In this document: piece after piece, positions 38,454 through 49,595 of the stretch
How the letters are laid out: each line of letters opens with the position of its first letter
Position numbering within the stretch: position 1 is the stretch's first letter
Assembly (NCBI RefSeq): GCF_018991925.1
Contig: NW_024722158.1
Coordinates: 2,379,287 to 2,443,286, forward strand
Direction of reading: 5' to 3'
Length of the DNA: 64,000 nt
Source of the DNA: Homarus americanus
Lineage: Eukaryota; Arthropoda; Malacostraca; Decapoda; Nephropidae
The notes under the pieces: generated by a model
The model's database searches: none
Seen by the model: only the letters and a program-made list of their open reading frames with translations
Told to the model about the DNA's origin: nothing
Program-made: the position numbers and the translations under genes

Positions 38454-39217
38454 ATGTACTACATTTTTTATATCTTGAGCAAAATATATGATGCTAATAT
38501 TCAAATTAATCTCTGTCTTGCAAGGATTTCAGCAATGCAAATTATATTATCGTAACTTTAGTCTGAGATATTATATAAAATAAACATAAAGAAATCGCCA
38601 ATCTTTTGTCTGGGAACACAAGGAGGGTGGGAAGAGGGGGGGTGGAGGTGAGGTGACAGAATGTCTGCCGTTTGTTTGTTTATTTATTTGAGATAAGATT
38701 TGACAGTTGGCGCTGAAGGCCTGCCTGCGTGTTTATTTATCATTATTTAAGAGTGACTAAGCTCTTCTCATAATTTGCCACCCAAACGACCTGGGTGAAT
38801 ATAACTTACATTGGAGGGATTCTTGTAAGATAGTAATTTATTTGAATACCTGTATAAACAAGCTATATTTGCAATAGACATAACAATTTTAGTACCGTAA
38901 TCATTTAGTACTTGTACAATACAGGTTTGCACTTAGGTCCATTGTTACTGTACAATATTAACTAAATTCACTAGATAACATACGCCTGGCAGCACAATCT
39001 ATAAGAATACGCGATGCATACGTGACTGTGCCCACTCTAGGGCCATTTAGGTTCGCTAGGTCCCATTATTTGAATGTTTTTTTTTTCAATTTAAATTTTA
39101 TTTGTTTATTCCTTGATAGAGGAAGCGGGGATCCTAGTGCTGTCACTTGGTACCCCTGTACCATAACACCAGAAGCAACTGGCCAGTGTCACAAGTATAT
39201 ACAGTACAGTACAGTCA
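38454..39217. other. Continuation of the outer element; inverted repeat fragment
   Basis: Holds diverged copies of the palindromic module (about 38470-38580 and 38800-38900) from the outer element. The piece 39112-39165 (CCTTGATAGAGGAAGCGGGG, ATCCTAGTGCTGTCAC) recurs inverted at about 46045-46097. No gene seen. Confidence 0.55.
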
Positions 39218-39700
39218 TCCCTTGGTTATAGCGCCTAATTGGGACCCCGCCGATAACGAAAGTACAGAACCTATGGGATTTATTCTAATTGGTTCCAGGC
39301 ACCCAAGACCAAACCCCAAGTAACCCATTTTACGACCATTTATACCCACTAAATATATATATAATGTTATGGTAAATATCATAAACACACATAGGCATGG
39401 CTAGGTTTATTACAAAGTGATGAAAAGGGTACGCTTAATACTGTAGTCCACAAAACATGTAGCTATGCTTTTTTTATTTGGTCCCCCGTCATACGAGTCC
39501 GTTTTCACTCGCATCAGGACGCCTGAGTCCTCCGTTTTCTCTTAATCTTAAGAGTGCACCAGAGACTTCACTATACTTAGTAATGCCACAGAATTTGAAA
39601 TTGCAACCCCAATTGCAACTGGGGTTGCAATTGTTGAGGCAACTAGATATGTCTGATTACAGCAAATGTGTTATTGTCAATTTGTAGGTGAAAGATTTTA
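39218..39700. mobile_element. Partial TIR element (CATCCCTTGGTTATAGCG terminus)
   Basis: Begins TACAGTCATCCCTTGGTTAT with subterminal AATTGGGACCCCGCCGATAA. From about 39480 to 39640 it shares the TCAGGACGCCTGAGT and TTGCAACCCCAATTGCAACT blocks with the MITE at 28371-28745, although the termini differ. No right terminus was found. Confidence 0.5.
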
Positions 39701-40017
39701 TCCTCAATAGATATAGGTTAACATTACACCTCGAGGCAAATGTTTAAAAATAGCCTAAGATAGGAAGCGTACACATAATATCTGACCAGTATGGGGAGGA
39801 TCATCTTGTCTCCGTCAGGGGGTCGTGGAGTGGTGGTCCAGCAGGCGTCACGGATTTTGGGGGGGGGGAGGGGGGGCACGGACGATGCGTGGGGGGGGGC
39901 ACGGACGTATATGCTATCGGACGTTGTTCGGTCAGACATTAACCGGCGCACAAAAAAGTTACTCATTCATATTCTCGCATGGTACATTAAGGGGTTTTAT
40001 CATATATTCACAAGGTA

Positions 40018-41056
40018 TTATTTCTCTTGAGCAAGAAACCATGATTTCTGTTCGGAAACAGATGATCGTTTGCGCTGATTAGGAATGCGGAGTCTGTTAT
40101 TTTCAACTACTTGAAGGACTTCTTGAAAGCTCTCCTCATCCCTGGCAACATTAAGAAAGTCATGGCAATGTTTTACACCACGCTCTGCAGCCTCATTGAC
40201 GACCTGAAGCTTGTCCACAACCCGTTTCATGTTCAGGTAGTCGTCATGATCCGCCCATTCACTGGCTGGACTGTGGAGAAACTGATAGGGCATGCCTAAA
40301 ATGGTGAAGAACCGGCTTGAGCCAGGTCCAATTAGGTCCACCAGGGCAGTGCCACTTTCTGGGACAGGGGGAAAGATATGGCTTTCCATAACCCCCATGA
40401 TTGAGCCCCACTCTCTTAGTAACTTCAGTGCCTTCATGGCAAAGAAGGGCCTTCCTCATCTCCTCTTTTGTCCTTTCTTGTACTTGGGACGAGAACAAAG
40501 CCAGTGGGGCCAACTTCTCAGTTAAGTACCAAGTGTGTCTACCGAGTGCCACACGTGCTTTGTCAACTATTGTGGCGTCATATGGGGCAAATTCAGCCAA
40601 GGTTTCGACCAAATTCGAGTCATTCAGTGGCGCACTTGCTGGAACGGGGCAAACAATCCACCATGGGACATAAACAGCGACTGTGAACACAGCAAACTGT
40701 TCTAACTTGGGAAACTACTCTTTGATCTGGCCTGACAAAAGAACAATCTTGAGGGTATAGAGCAGTTTAGCCATCCACCTTGCTTTGTGACGTGCGCCGG
40801 GGTAGACCATCGTGAAGTTCACTGGCTCGGATCCTTTAGTTACAAGCAGCAGACAAAGCTCTACCAGCTCCTTGTAGTCGCCACGTGTAAATGGTTGGGC
40901 TAGAGATTCACGGAAGAAGTCAGCCATCTCCTGCTGGCGCTCCTCAAACACTCCAGGCATTGCGGGGTAGTGGTATTTCTTTTTTTCATTGTACACCAGT
41001 TGAGAGAAATGGGTCCTGAACCTTGAAATGCAATTATTTGGATTATTGTATTTCAT
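40018..41056 (-). pseudogene. Unrecognised repeat-like protein family, broken
   Basis: A minus-strand reading that I cannot name. From 41056: MKYNNPNNCISRFRTHFSQL, MPGVFEERQQEMADFF, FTRGDYKELVELCLLLV, YPGARHKARWMAKLLYTLKI. A TAG near 40718 follows, then LEQFAVFTVAVYVPWW, ASAPLNDSNLVETLAEFAPY and GRHTWYLTEKLAPLALFSS. After a frame change near 40440: ESHIFPPVPESGTALVDLIG, FFTILGMPYQFLHSPASEWA, DKLQVVNEAAERGVKHCHDF, then the stop at 40018. Organisation and decay amid transposons suggest a transposon-encoded or multi-copy protein, and the NEAAERG motif could be a conserved acidic site. Function unknown. A retroposed host gene is the alternative. Confidence 0.6.
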
Positions 41057-41896
41057 ACTAATCTATAATATTGTTTTAGGGGTATTAAGATTGATATGAT
41101 CGATCATTTGCTTGGTGTTAGTATACCTTATAAGTCTAATAAAAGAAATTGCACTAAATTTGTTCATTAGATAATAATATTCCTTGTTATTTTGTAAAGC
41201 CGACGGTGCTAGCTCAAACATGCACCGATCTCCAAGAAAATTTACAGGGGTGTTTCCTAGATAAATACACAACACTAAAACTTTGAACAGCATTGTAGGA
41301 CCATCTTTTTATTTTTGGAGGGCAGCGGTCACACCCTTGCGTATACTGTACTACTACTATTGTCATTAAAGTACACTTGGGATGTTTTGCAACATCCACT
41401 TACTATACTTTGTGAACTTCAAGACATAATATTCCTTATTTCATGAAAGAAGTAATTTATGTAGCCATATGAAACTTAACTATTACGGCTTAAGGGTTGT
41501 TATAGAACAGTGTTTCTCTCCTTTCTAAGATTTTTGTCATTGTGATGTGGAAGATTTGTATTGCTTTTGTTTCATTCAACATGTAGAACAAATTGAAAAG
41601 ATAAAAGTTTTGACTGCTGGATCATAGTGTGGGGAGAGGTTCCGATCATGAAACCTACCAGGACTTTTCAGGAGACAATTGATGGTGATGGGATTCATAA
41701 ATTACTGTATCAACCCAAATACCCGGATGTGATGGTGGTATATAAACAATACAATAAAGAGGAGTCTCATAGATTTGCCTTCTGTGTAGGAGAGAGGGAG
41801 GGAGGTATTGAGTGTATTGAAGGGGGGATGGCAGAATACTTGTACTGTATGAGGTGCAGAAAATACTGAGGTGATGTTTGGTGCTGGTAAAGAAGG
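41057..41896. other. Intronic stretch without recognised gene
   Basis: AT-rich to 41600, then a short open frame (41627-41869) without recognisable domains. No splice-bounded exon that would fit the RYK phases. Confidence 0.4.
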
Positions 41897-42207
41897 TACG
41901 GTAATATCTCCGTTAGCTGGAATCCCTCAGACCTGGAACTCTCCGATAGCTGGAATTGAAATTTTCTCATAAAATCGTTCCCAAAGCCGGAATTTTCCAG
42001 AAAATTCTGGCTTTGGGAACGATTTTCCGAGGGGCACATTTTCCGGCAAATTCCGAGAAAAGTTTCCCGATACCCAGATATTTACGGAAAATTCTGAGGA
42101 TGGGGGATTCTTTTCCGGCTTTGAAAGAGTCGTCCCGTTACCCGGAAATCTCTCATTCCCGGAAGTGCTCTGCACCAATTGTTCCGGCTAATGGAGATAT
42201 CACTGTA
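41897..42207. mobile_element. MITE (AATATCTCCGTTAGCTGG termini)
   Basis: Left end TACGGTAATATCTCCGTTAG and right end GCTAATGGAGATATCACTGT plus A. The centre has a strong inverted repeat, CCCAAAGCCGGAATTTTCC against GAAAATTCTGGCTTTGGG (41981-42019). A diverged partial copy is at 49047. Confidence 0.85.
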
Positions 42208-42583
42208 CTGGTGCAACAGCGAGGTAGAGGACAACAAAATGTTGATGGGATTGAGGACATTACTAAGGAAAAGTTAGATGAGCAGTTTAGTGCATGATGA
42301 AAAGAAGATCAGTAGGTATGGTGGCAGGAGTTTAATGGGCAGTATGTGTGTTTCTGGATATATAAGTAGCTCAGTGCCAGAACAGATTTGTTTGCATTGT
42401 CCTAAAGAGATCCACCACTTGTACCTGATGGGGGAAGAATGAACTAAACATTTCACAATGAAAATATGTTTGTCTGTTCATGGCACTTATCCTATTCTGG
42501 AGCTGTGCTTCTCATATTTTAGAATGGTTAAAATACTAGATGAGAGCAGAGATCATCCCAAGTTTGCCGTACTGTACTTGCAG
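42208..42583. other. Intron sequence upstream of the RYK linker exon
   Basis: Nothing recognised apart from a pyrimidine-poor but acceptable approach to the acceptor ACTTGCAG at 42576-42583. Confidence 0.4.
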
Positions 42584-42816
42584 AAGACGTGCCGGTAGTA
42601 GTCAGAGATCGGGCGGTGGTCGTCAGGGTAACGTCGGCCTTGCCCAAAGTGTACCTAACAATCAACGCGGCGGTGCCGACATTGGCGGTGTTGGCAAAAC
42701 TTCTCAGTCTTCACTAAGTGAGATGAGACGGTCTCCTCAGCCAACCAACACAACCACCGCCACAACCACAACCACCACCGGCAGCCCGGAGCCTCAGTAC
42801 ACCGACCCAAGACAAA
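42584..42816 (+). CDS. RYK: RYK/Derailed receptor, cytoplasmic linker exon
   Basis: Acceptor GTACTTGCAG, donor GTAAGT. Reads RRAGSSQRSGGGRQGNVGLA, SVPNNQRGGADIGGVGKTSQ, SSLSEMRRSPQPTN, then a Thr-rich TTATTTTTTTGSPEPQYTD and PRQ. This Ser/Thr/Gly/Gln-rich low-complexity composition fits the linker between membrane and kinase in RYK proteins, which is poorly conserved. The first base completes an Arg codon with AG from 27960; the last base (A) joins GT of 54689 to give Ser. The phase match on both sides is the main support. The Thr run comes from an imperfect (ACC/ACA)n repeat at about 42751-42780. Confidence 0.78.
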
Positions 42817-43143
42817 GTAAGTTATTATGCATGACATATTTTGTACCGGCAGTTACTGGTAGCTGGGTTGATCCCATTGGACAGTTGAAGTAGTAAATTG
42901 TGATAAAGCCTTTATTTTTTTTTATGTATTTCCCTTTAATGTTTAAGTTTGTTGAGATGTGCTAACACAAGTTTGTTGGTTTATTTTATAATGTACAGTA
43001 CAGTATAGGCACCAACCATCAGCTGTGTCACAGCCGCTATTGAATAATCCTCCCCTTTCAGCTGTGCTTCAGCCCCTAGGCCCAGTAATCAGACTTACAT
43101 TCTGAAATAACAGCTTTGGTTAACAGACCAGAATCATGTAGAC
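42817..43143. other. Intron sequence between RYK exon and hAT
   Basis: No feature recognised. Confidence 0.4.
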
Positions 43144-45623
43144 CAGGGGTGTGGCCCACTGGCTGCTCCAGCAGCACCTTGAGCAGCTAAGAGCCTAAGA
43201 CAGTAGCACTTGAAGTAAAAAGTTGAGACTATTTGTATCGGATAATACTCTTTTATTCTGTTGACTCTTATCTATTCTCTTGAGTATGTTCAAAGGCAAG
43301 TGCTTGTAGGGTGTTTTGTGAATATCAGTCCAGTATGTATCTGGTGTTAGAGCAATGGCCTGCTAAATGCGTTGTTAACCCTTTGACTAGTGGGGGTTTC
43401 CCTCGGCAGAATAAAATCGTCTGGTGTTTGCTAGAATAAAATATTCAGTGCAACAGCACCAATGAAAGAGCAATTAGAGATAGTTTCAATGGTTATTTGT
43501 GGTTCTGAGCATGTCACTATACGAGTTGCGAGATGGGCCGACCACTGGCCGCGTATCGGTATTAGACGTGATAGCTCTGATGTGGCGGGCTCTTGCTTGG
43601 GCAGTCACACGGGTACTAGTCCAGCATAGTAGCTCAAAGCAGTTGGAGCGTTGCAAATATTAAAAGCATTGTCCATTGTTTTTACTTCAGAGTCCATAAT
43701 CATGTTATCAAAGAAAAGAACAATTAATGACGAGTGTCGGGTGGTACTGGAAAAGTGGGAAATCTTGTACTTTTTTGTCAGTCATTGAAAAAGCAGCAGT
43801 CAGTATTTAAGAGTGTTCATCAAGTCAGTGATGCTGCAGTTAAGGCAAGTTACAGGATTGCCTATGAAATAGCTGTCATGGAAACTTTTTTCTGAAGGGA
43901 ACTTTATAAAGAAATGTATGTTGATGGCTACAGAAGATATTTGCCCAGAAAAAGTCAAGCATTTGCAAACATCATCCTCTCAAGAAATACAGCTGCCAAG
44001 ATAATTAATGAATTATCAGAGAATATTAACAGTCAACTCAAAGACAAAGTAAAATCCTTTACTGCATTTTCTGTTGCAATTGATGAAAGTACTGATATAA
44101 CTGATGCAGCACAACTTGCAGTTTTTAGACCCGGTGTTGATGAAATATGCAGTTAACATAAGAGTTTGTGGAACTGGTATCAATGAAAGGAACAACAACA
44201 GGCGACGACATCGTCATGTGTTTGGTAGGGGCACTGGATGAATTTGATGTTGACTTGGTACAAACTGTGAGTCTGGCTACAGATGGAGCACCACAAATGG
44301 TGGGTAGAAAAGCTGGAGTGGCAACAGAATTAAAAGAAAAACTACCACCTGTGAACCCAAATCATCAATTTCATAATTTGTATTGCATTATACAAAGAGA
44401 AGTGTTGTGCAATAAAACATTAAAGATGGATAATGTCATGGATATCGTTATAAAGACAGTGAACTTTATACGAGCACGAGGTCTGAACCACAGACAGTTC
44501 AACTGCTTTTTGGAGGAAAAGGAGAACACACATGGACTGCCATATCTCACTGATGTTTTGCTGGTTAAGTCAGGGAGTTGTACTGCAGTAATTTAATGAA
44601 TTGCGTAGTGAAATACAGATGTTTATGGAACAGAAAGGAAAGGATGTAAATGGGTTCAATATCTAGCCTTCATGGGGGATATTGCAAAGGACTTAAATTA
44701 CCTCAACACAAAGATGCAAGGTTGTACTAAATTGGTAACAGTTTATGACTGTACGTATTCATGCCTTTGAGATGAAACTGCATTAATCTTTCACACTTTC
44801 TGACCCTAAAGTCCCTGCAAGGCACATCTGGGCTTCATGTTGATACCAACACAGAAAAGTACTGCATCAAGATTTCCAAGTTAAGGAATGAGTTCCAAGA
44901 AATATTTGCTGACTTTATAATTATACCCTGAGAAAATTTTTCCATTTTTCAGAACCCATTCTCTGTCAGTGTTAATGAGGTACCAGAACATCTTCAGTTA
45001 GAATTAATTGAGCTCCAGTGTGATTCTGTTTTGAGGAACCAAGTTTTTGAATGTCAATGTTGCCACATTTTATCATTATGCAAGACCAAATTATCCCAGG
45101 ATTAAGTGTTTTGCCCCAAAGATTATGTTCATGTTCAGAACAACATATGTTTGTGAACAGCTCTTTTCTGTAATGAACATTAATAAATCTCGGCTTCGTT
45201 CTCAACTTAATGATGTGTACCTGAATTCAGTACTGAAGGTTGCTGTAACTCAGTCATTAGCTCCAAACATTGATCCCTTGGTCCATACCAAGAGGTGCCA
45301 ATTATCAGGCAACAGCAGTAGCAGGCAATAAGACTAATCAAGGTAACTATATATTTTACAACAATTAGCACAAGCAGGGTTATTTATTTATTTTATTTTT
45401 TGAAAGCTCGCCCTTAGGCTGGAGGGCTTGTCCCTCACTCTGGAGTAGACTAAGACCTCACCCCTCAGTGCCTCTAGTCCTGTTCCTGTATCCACCTCCC
45501 TCATTTTGCCTCACTACTCCCTGAAGTGGTGATCGCGAAGTGCTCATAATTATGTTACATGGCTTCATAGTGTGTACTCATGTTAAATCTGGCTCATGGT
45601 AGCTAATGAGTTTGACACCCCTA
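43144..45623 (+). mobile_element. Second hAT transposon
   Basis: Termini CAGGGGTGTGGCCCA and GAGTTTGACACCCCTA, the last base changed from the expected G. Exact 8-bp target duplication ATGTAGAC at 43136-43143 and 45624-45631. It is 2,480 bp, almost the same length as the hAT at 31122, but with different termini and far more decay. Confidence 0.93.
43700..45330 (+). pseudogene. hAT transposase (GTF2IRD2/ZBED-like), decayed
   Basis: Begins MLSKKRTINDECR at 43700. Stops and shifts break the N-terminal part (SYRIAYEIAVMETFF near 43850). Then MYVDGYRRYLPRKSQAFANI leads to VAIDESTDITDAAQLAVF (first Asp), a break near 44155, then VELVSMKGTTTGDDI and SLATDGAPQMVGRKAG (second Asp). It continues YCIIQREVLCNKTLKM and ARGLNHRQFNCFLEE. 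After several frame breaks the hATC part reads FRTTYVCEQLFSVMNINKSR (catalytic Glu in CEQ) and LRSQLNDVYLNSVLKVAVTQ to the stop at 45329. The BED zinc finger could not be found. More than five disabling changes, so older than the 31122 copy. Confidence 0.9.
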
Positions 45624-45631
45624 ATGTAGAC

Positions 45632-46137
45632 AATCCTTTGCCACCTCCAGCTGACAGTTGACATTTTGTATAATTACACTGAGAATTCACCCAAGGAAAT
45701 CATTCATTAAGTTGTATAAAATGAACCAGGAATCAAATAAATACCAGCTTATTATATTTATAGTAAACATTAGTACAGACAATAACACTGCATGATCCTG
45801 TGATGCAATTAATTTAGTAGTTTATCTATCTTAATCCCATAATATGGCTCTTCCTCCATTCACAAAAGTATCATCTATTATTCACCTTGAATACTGGTGA
45901 GTAAATTAATACCCACCTATAGGATACACACTGGTTGAAATAAGATTATACTGTAGTCACTTTCCTGGTCTCACATCCACACCCTGTATATACCACGTAG
46001 GAAGAGAAGCTCCAAAACATCAACAAACAATACATATTTTACAATATGGGTACCTAGTGACAGCACTAGGATCCCGCTTCCTCTATCAAGGAATAAACTA
46101 TTGAAATTGAAAAATTTAAATATTTTACAAATAGAAT
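45632..46137. other. Intron sequence with an inverted repeat fragment
   Basis: 46045-46097 is the reverse complement of 39112-39165. Otherwise nothing recognised. Confidence 0.45.
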
Positions 46138-46536
46138 TGTGGGGGTGCTGGTGGTAGAGTGGTACCGCTCTTGCCTTCGCAAGCGAGATGTCATGGGTTC
46201 GATTCCCGGGCCGGTGGAAGTTGTTTGGACATACTTCCTAGCCCCCATTAGTCCCTGTTCACCTAGCAGTAAAGTAGGTACCTGGTGTAAATCGAAAGTT
46301 GCGAATTCGTATTTAGGGACAAGTTGTTGGAGCTTCCAATAACTTGATGACATAAACCATTGACTCTTTAGGCTTCTATGCCCTTTATGCCCTTGACTCT
46401 TCAGGCTTCTACGCCCTTAACTCATGAGACATAAGGCAAGCATGAACTTAGCATGCTTCCCTGTTGGGCACTGTAAATGTTTCTGTGCTTCACTTACACA
46501 AGGATGTAGGGGAGTGCCCAATAAAAAAAAAAAAAA
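46138..46536 (+). mobile_element. tRNA-derived SINE with poly(A) and target duplication
   Basis: The head (46140-46215) has a tRNA-like A-box region (TGGTGGTAGAGTGG) and a B-box GGTTCGATTCC at 46197-46207, with an anticodon-arm-like hairpin CTTGCCTTCGCAAG between them. A non-tRNA body follows and a poly(A) tail of about 17 closes it. The 9-bp duplication AAATAGAAT lies at 46129-46137 and 46537-46545. The acceptor stem does not close, so it is not a working tRNA gene. Confidence 0.85.
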
Positions 46537-46571
46537 AAATAGAATAGTAACTCAAAACTTCTTTATATAAG

Positions 46572-47355
46572 TACAGTATTACCCCGCCTAATGCGGTTTC
46601 ACTGAGCGCGTTTTACCGTATACACGGTGCCTCGCCAGAGCTGAACTTTCACTTAAAGCGGGTTTTTTCCACATATACGCGGTGAGTGTCCGGCTCGAGA
46701 TGCTATTTTTAGATTTGCCCCACCCGCCACCCGCCACCCTGCCTGACTGCCTGTTTTAGCTCATAAAATTCATACAAATTACCCGGCCAGAATATAATTT
46801 ACATTGCTGGAATTCTTACAATATGATGATCATTTTGAATATAAACATCATAGATTTTGCATTAGACATACAAATTTTAGATAAAATCTTTACTCTGAGT
46901 AAATATGTTATTTTTTGTGCAAAATATATGACATTTGTATTCAAAATATTCCTGGTCTTACAAGGAATCCAGCAATGTCAATTGTATTATCCTAACTTTA
47001 GTTTGAGGTATTATTTATTAAAATTTAGTGGTTTTCCCCCAAAAATTTCTCAGAGAGGGAAGAGCCAGCAGTGTAGTGTGAGAAGAGGGGGAGGGAGTTG
47101 AGTCCATTATTTGAATGGACATTAACTTGGCGACTCTATTTCTCTTAAGTATTAATTGTGTGCATGTACCATCATAAAATTAAGATGTTATTTTTACTAC
47201 AACATAGTTATGTGTCATCAAAAAGTGGAGTTTGGGGGTCGGGCCGGTTTCTATTGGAATTAATCCCATATGTTCTGTTGTTCACTTAACGCGGTTTTCA
47301 CTTAACACGGTACCCTCTGGGTTTTATTGACCGCATTAAGTGGGGTACAACTGTA
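46572..47355. mobile_element. TIR element (ATTACCCCGCCTAATGCGG termini) with one module
   Basis: Left end TACAGTATTACCCCGCCTAA and right end TTAAGTGGGGTACAACTGTA. It contains a single palindromic module (about 46790-46998) and the same right-hand unique block (TAATCCCATATGTTCTGTTG) as the 4307 and 10268 elements. No transposase. Confidence 0.85.
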
Positions 47356-49046
47356 CTTAATATTATATGATTACAAAATATTGTAAATTATATAGAACCA
47401 ATGTAATTCACATCCAGTGCAAAAAGTAAACTAATTACTACAACAGATATACTGTACAGCTTTGATATTTGCTTCAGAGAAAACTGCTCTTACAACAGTG
47501 ACTGATACAAAGTGAATATACAGCACACATCTTAATGTTATGTAAATACATAGACATATGTAACAGCTGTTATATGTGAAGGCAGTGATGACATCCTACC
47601 CTTCAGTGGGCTCCTCAACATTGGCCTGAATTGCTAATTGAGCATTTTTTTATTTTAATCTGTTGTTTCAGAGTCCATACAGTGAGAGGAAACACTTGAA
47701 TTGTATAACAATGAGTGTTTATATATTGTGGTGTTGCAGTAGCCAAGCGGAAACCCCAGTTTACCAAGCTGTGAATGTGTACCTAAATGTACTTGGGGAG
47801 TATTGAAGGGGGTTGGGTGTAGTGCTGGCCACACTGTCTCCTTGTGTAGAGTATTGAAAAAACTTGTCTTATTGTGTACAGTTTTTATATTACCTCTTTT
47901 GTCCACCTGCCCTGAGGGGTCGTCTTTCACTGTTATATACAGTAATGACTAACCAGTCATCATGTGGGCTGCTGATCACTTATACTGTATCTAAGTAATG
48001 ATTATTTTACTTATATCTCCACCTTTCCTGAGTAATGTGAGTTCATCTTTCTATCATCATCATCATCTTCCACACTTGCATGGGTTAGCCCTAATTACCT
48101 GGTTGCCACCTGGCAGATTTGAAGCAAATTTTGTGGCTGGATACCTTTCCTATCACCAATCCATTATATTATACAGAGTGAGAACTGGACATTAAAAAAA
48201 TCAGTCCGCGTCCTATACGTGAAGCTCTGGTTTCCCGTAAGCTACTGAATCCCCCAGTTGCTGTCTCCAGTCGGCTAAATTCAACTTAACCCAATTCCTG
48301 AATTAAAAATGTCATTGCTTACCTAAACACATTATTGTTATTTTTAATTACAAAAATATTTATTGTAAATATAAAAGCTTGATTTATAACTACTGTACTG
48401 ATGATAACCTGAGACGATTAATGTCCGTACGGCAGACACCCAACTCTTCAGAGGTATCTAAGCAGTAACCGTTTCTGAACTCTTACAAGCATTACAATCT
48501 ATTAGTGCCTTACCTGCAACATTTATTTTTCAATCTACAAATACCTGATACAAATGAAAATTTACAGATAACTTTCTTTTCATATTTGCCTGTTAACATC
48601 ACTGGTGGCATTGTAGCCAAGTTAGACTCGTCACTGTAACCACCAGGCTACTGAGCCAAGCTATGAAGTGTTATGGTTGTTTTTCAACTCGTAACTTTCC
48701 CCGTTTATTTTTACTCGGTTATATGCACACCATCCTACATACCTGTACATACAGTATTGTGAAGAAAAAAAAATTTTTTCACAAGGGTAAACACATAAAG
48801 GGAATATACATTTCTTTGCACACAAAATAGCTGGCTCAGTGTGGGAGTAGGAGGGTGGTGCAAATTGACACAGTGTGTGGGGGGGGAGGGAGCATTGCTA
48901 GGGAATCAGCGGAGGTAGTGTCCTTGCTGGTCTCCATTGCTATGGTGAAGCAGGGAGTGAATGCAAATGGTGACTGTTTTAAACTTTCACTTGGCTTTTA
49001 TTTACTGGTTTGGCAATGTAGTACTTTTTCTCTAATTTATTGGCAT
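47356..49046. other. Intron sequence without recognised gene
   Basis: Holds a short (ATC)n run near 48054-48067 followed by TGCATGGGTTAGCC and GTGGCTGGATACCTTTCCTA motifs, possibly a worn repeat, and a G-rich run near 48880. No exon or terminus recognised. Confidence 0.4.
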
Positions 49047-49230
49047 CAGTAATATCTCCGTTAGCTGGATCCCTCAAATCCAGAACTCTCCGTTAGCCGG
49101 AATTGAAATTTGCTCGGAAAATCATTCCAAAAGCCGGAATTAAAAAAAAGAATTCCGGCTTTGGGAACAAATTTTCTGGGGTTGAAAATCGAGAGCATTT
49201 TCTGAAAATGTCTTGAATAAAGACAAAGGT
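49047..49230. mobile_element. Partial MITE related to 41897-42207
   Basis: Starts AGTAATATCTCCGTTAGCTG and continues TAGCCGGAATTGAAATTTGC, then a hairpin AAAAGCCGGAATT / AATTCCGGCTTT at 49128-49161. The right terminus is absent. Confidence 0.75.
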
Positions 49231-49595
49231 TAAAGTATTTTTTGAGGGGGGTATGGGGACCTGACCTGACTCAATGTCAGGTGGGGGATTAGTGGGTCTC
49301 TAGACCTAAAGATGTCTTGAATAAACACGAAATCTAAAGTATTTTTTAGAGAGATTGTTATAAGTATAGATACAAGTATAAAGCAAGGTTGTATCCCTTC
49401 AACATTACATAACCTAACATTTGAAAATATGGAGTGAGAAAGCAGAAAGGTGTGAGTAATTAGAGATGGAGTGGAAGGGAGTGTTGCCAAGCACTCCTCA
49501 ACAGCTGATATTTAACTCACAGTCACACACACATTTGTCACACAATAAGACCTCACTCCTTATGTCTGCTGTCTTAATTCTCTTGTTAGGGATAT

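Noticed and set aside
41767..42297. Overlapping ORFs around 41900-42200 rich in Phe/Ser/Gly
   Set aside because: They read through a MITE and its central inverted repeat; the same pseudo-peptide appears on both strands.
46138..46215. A functional tRNA gene
   Set aside because: Boxes A and B are present, but the acceptor stem does not pair and a poly(A)-tailed body with target duplication follows, so it is a SINE head.
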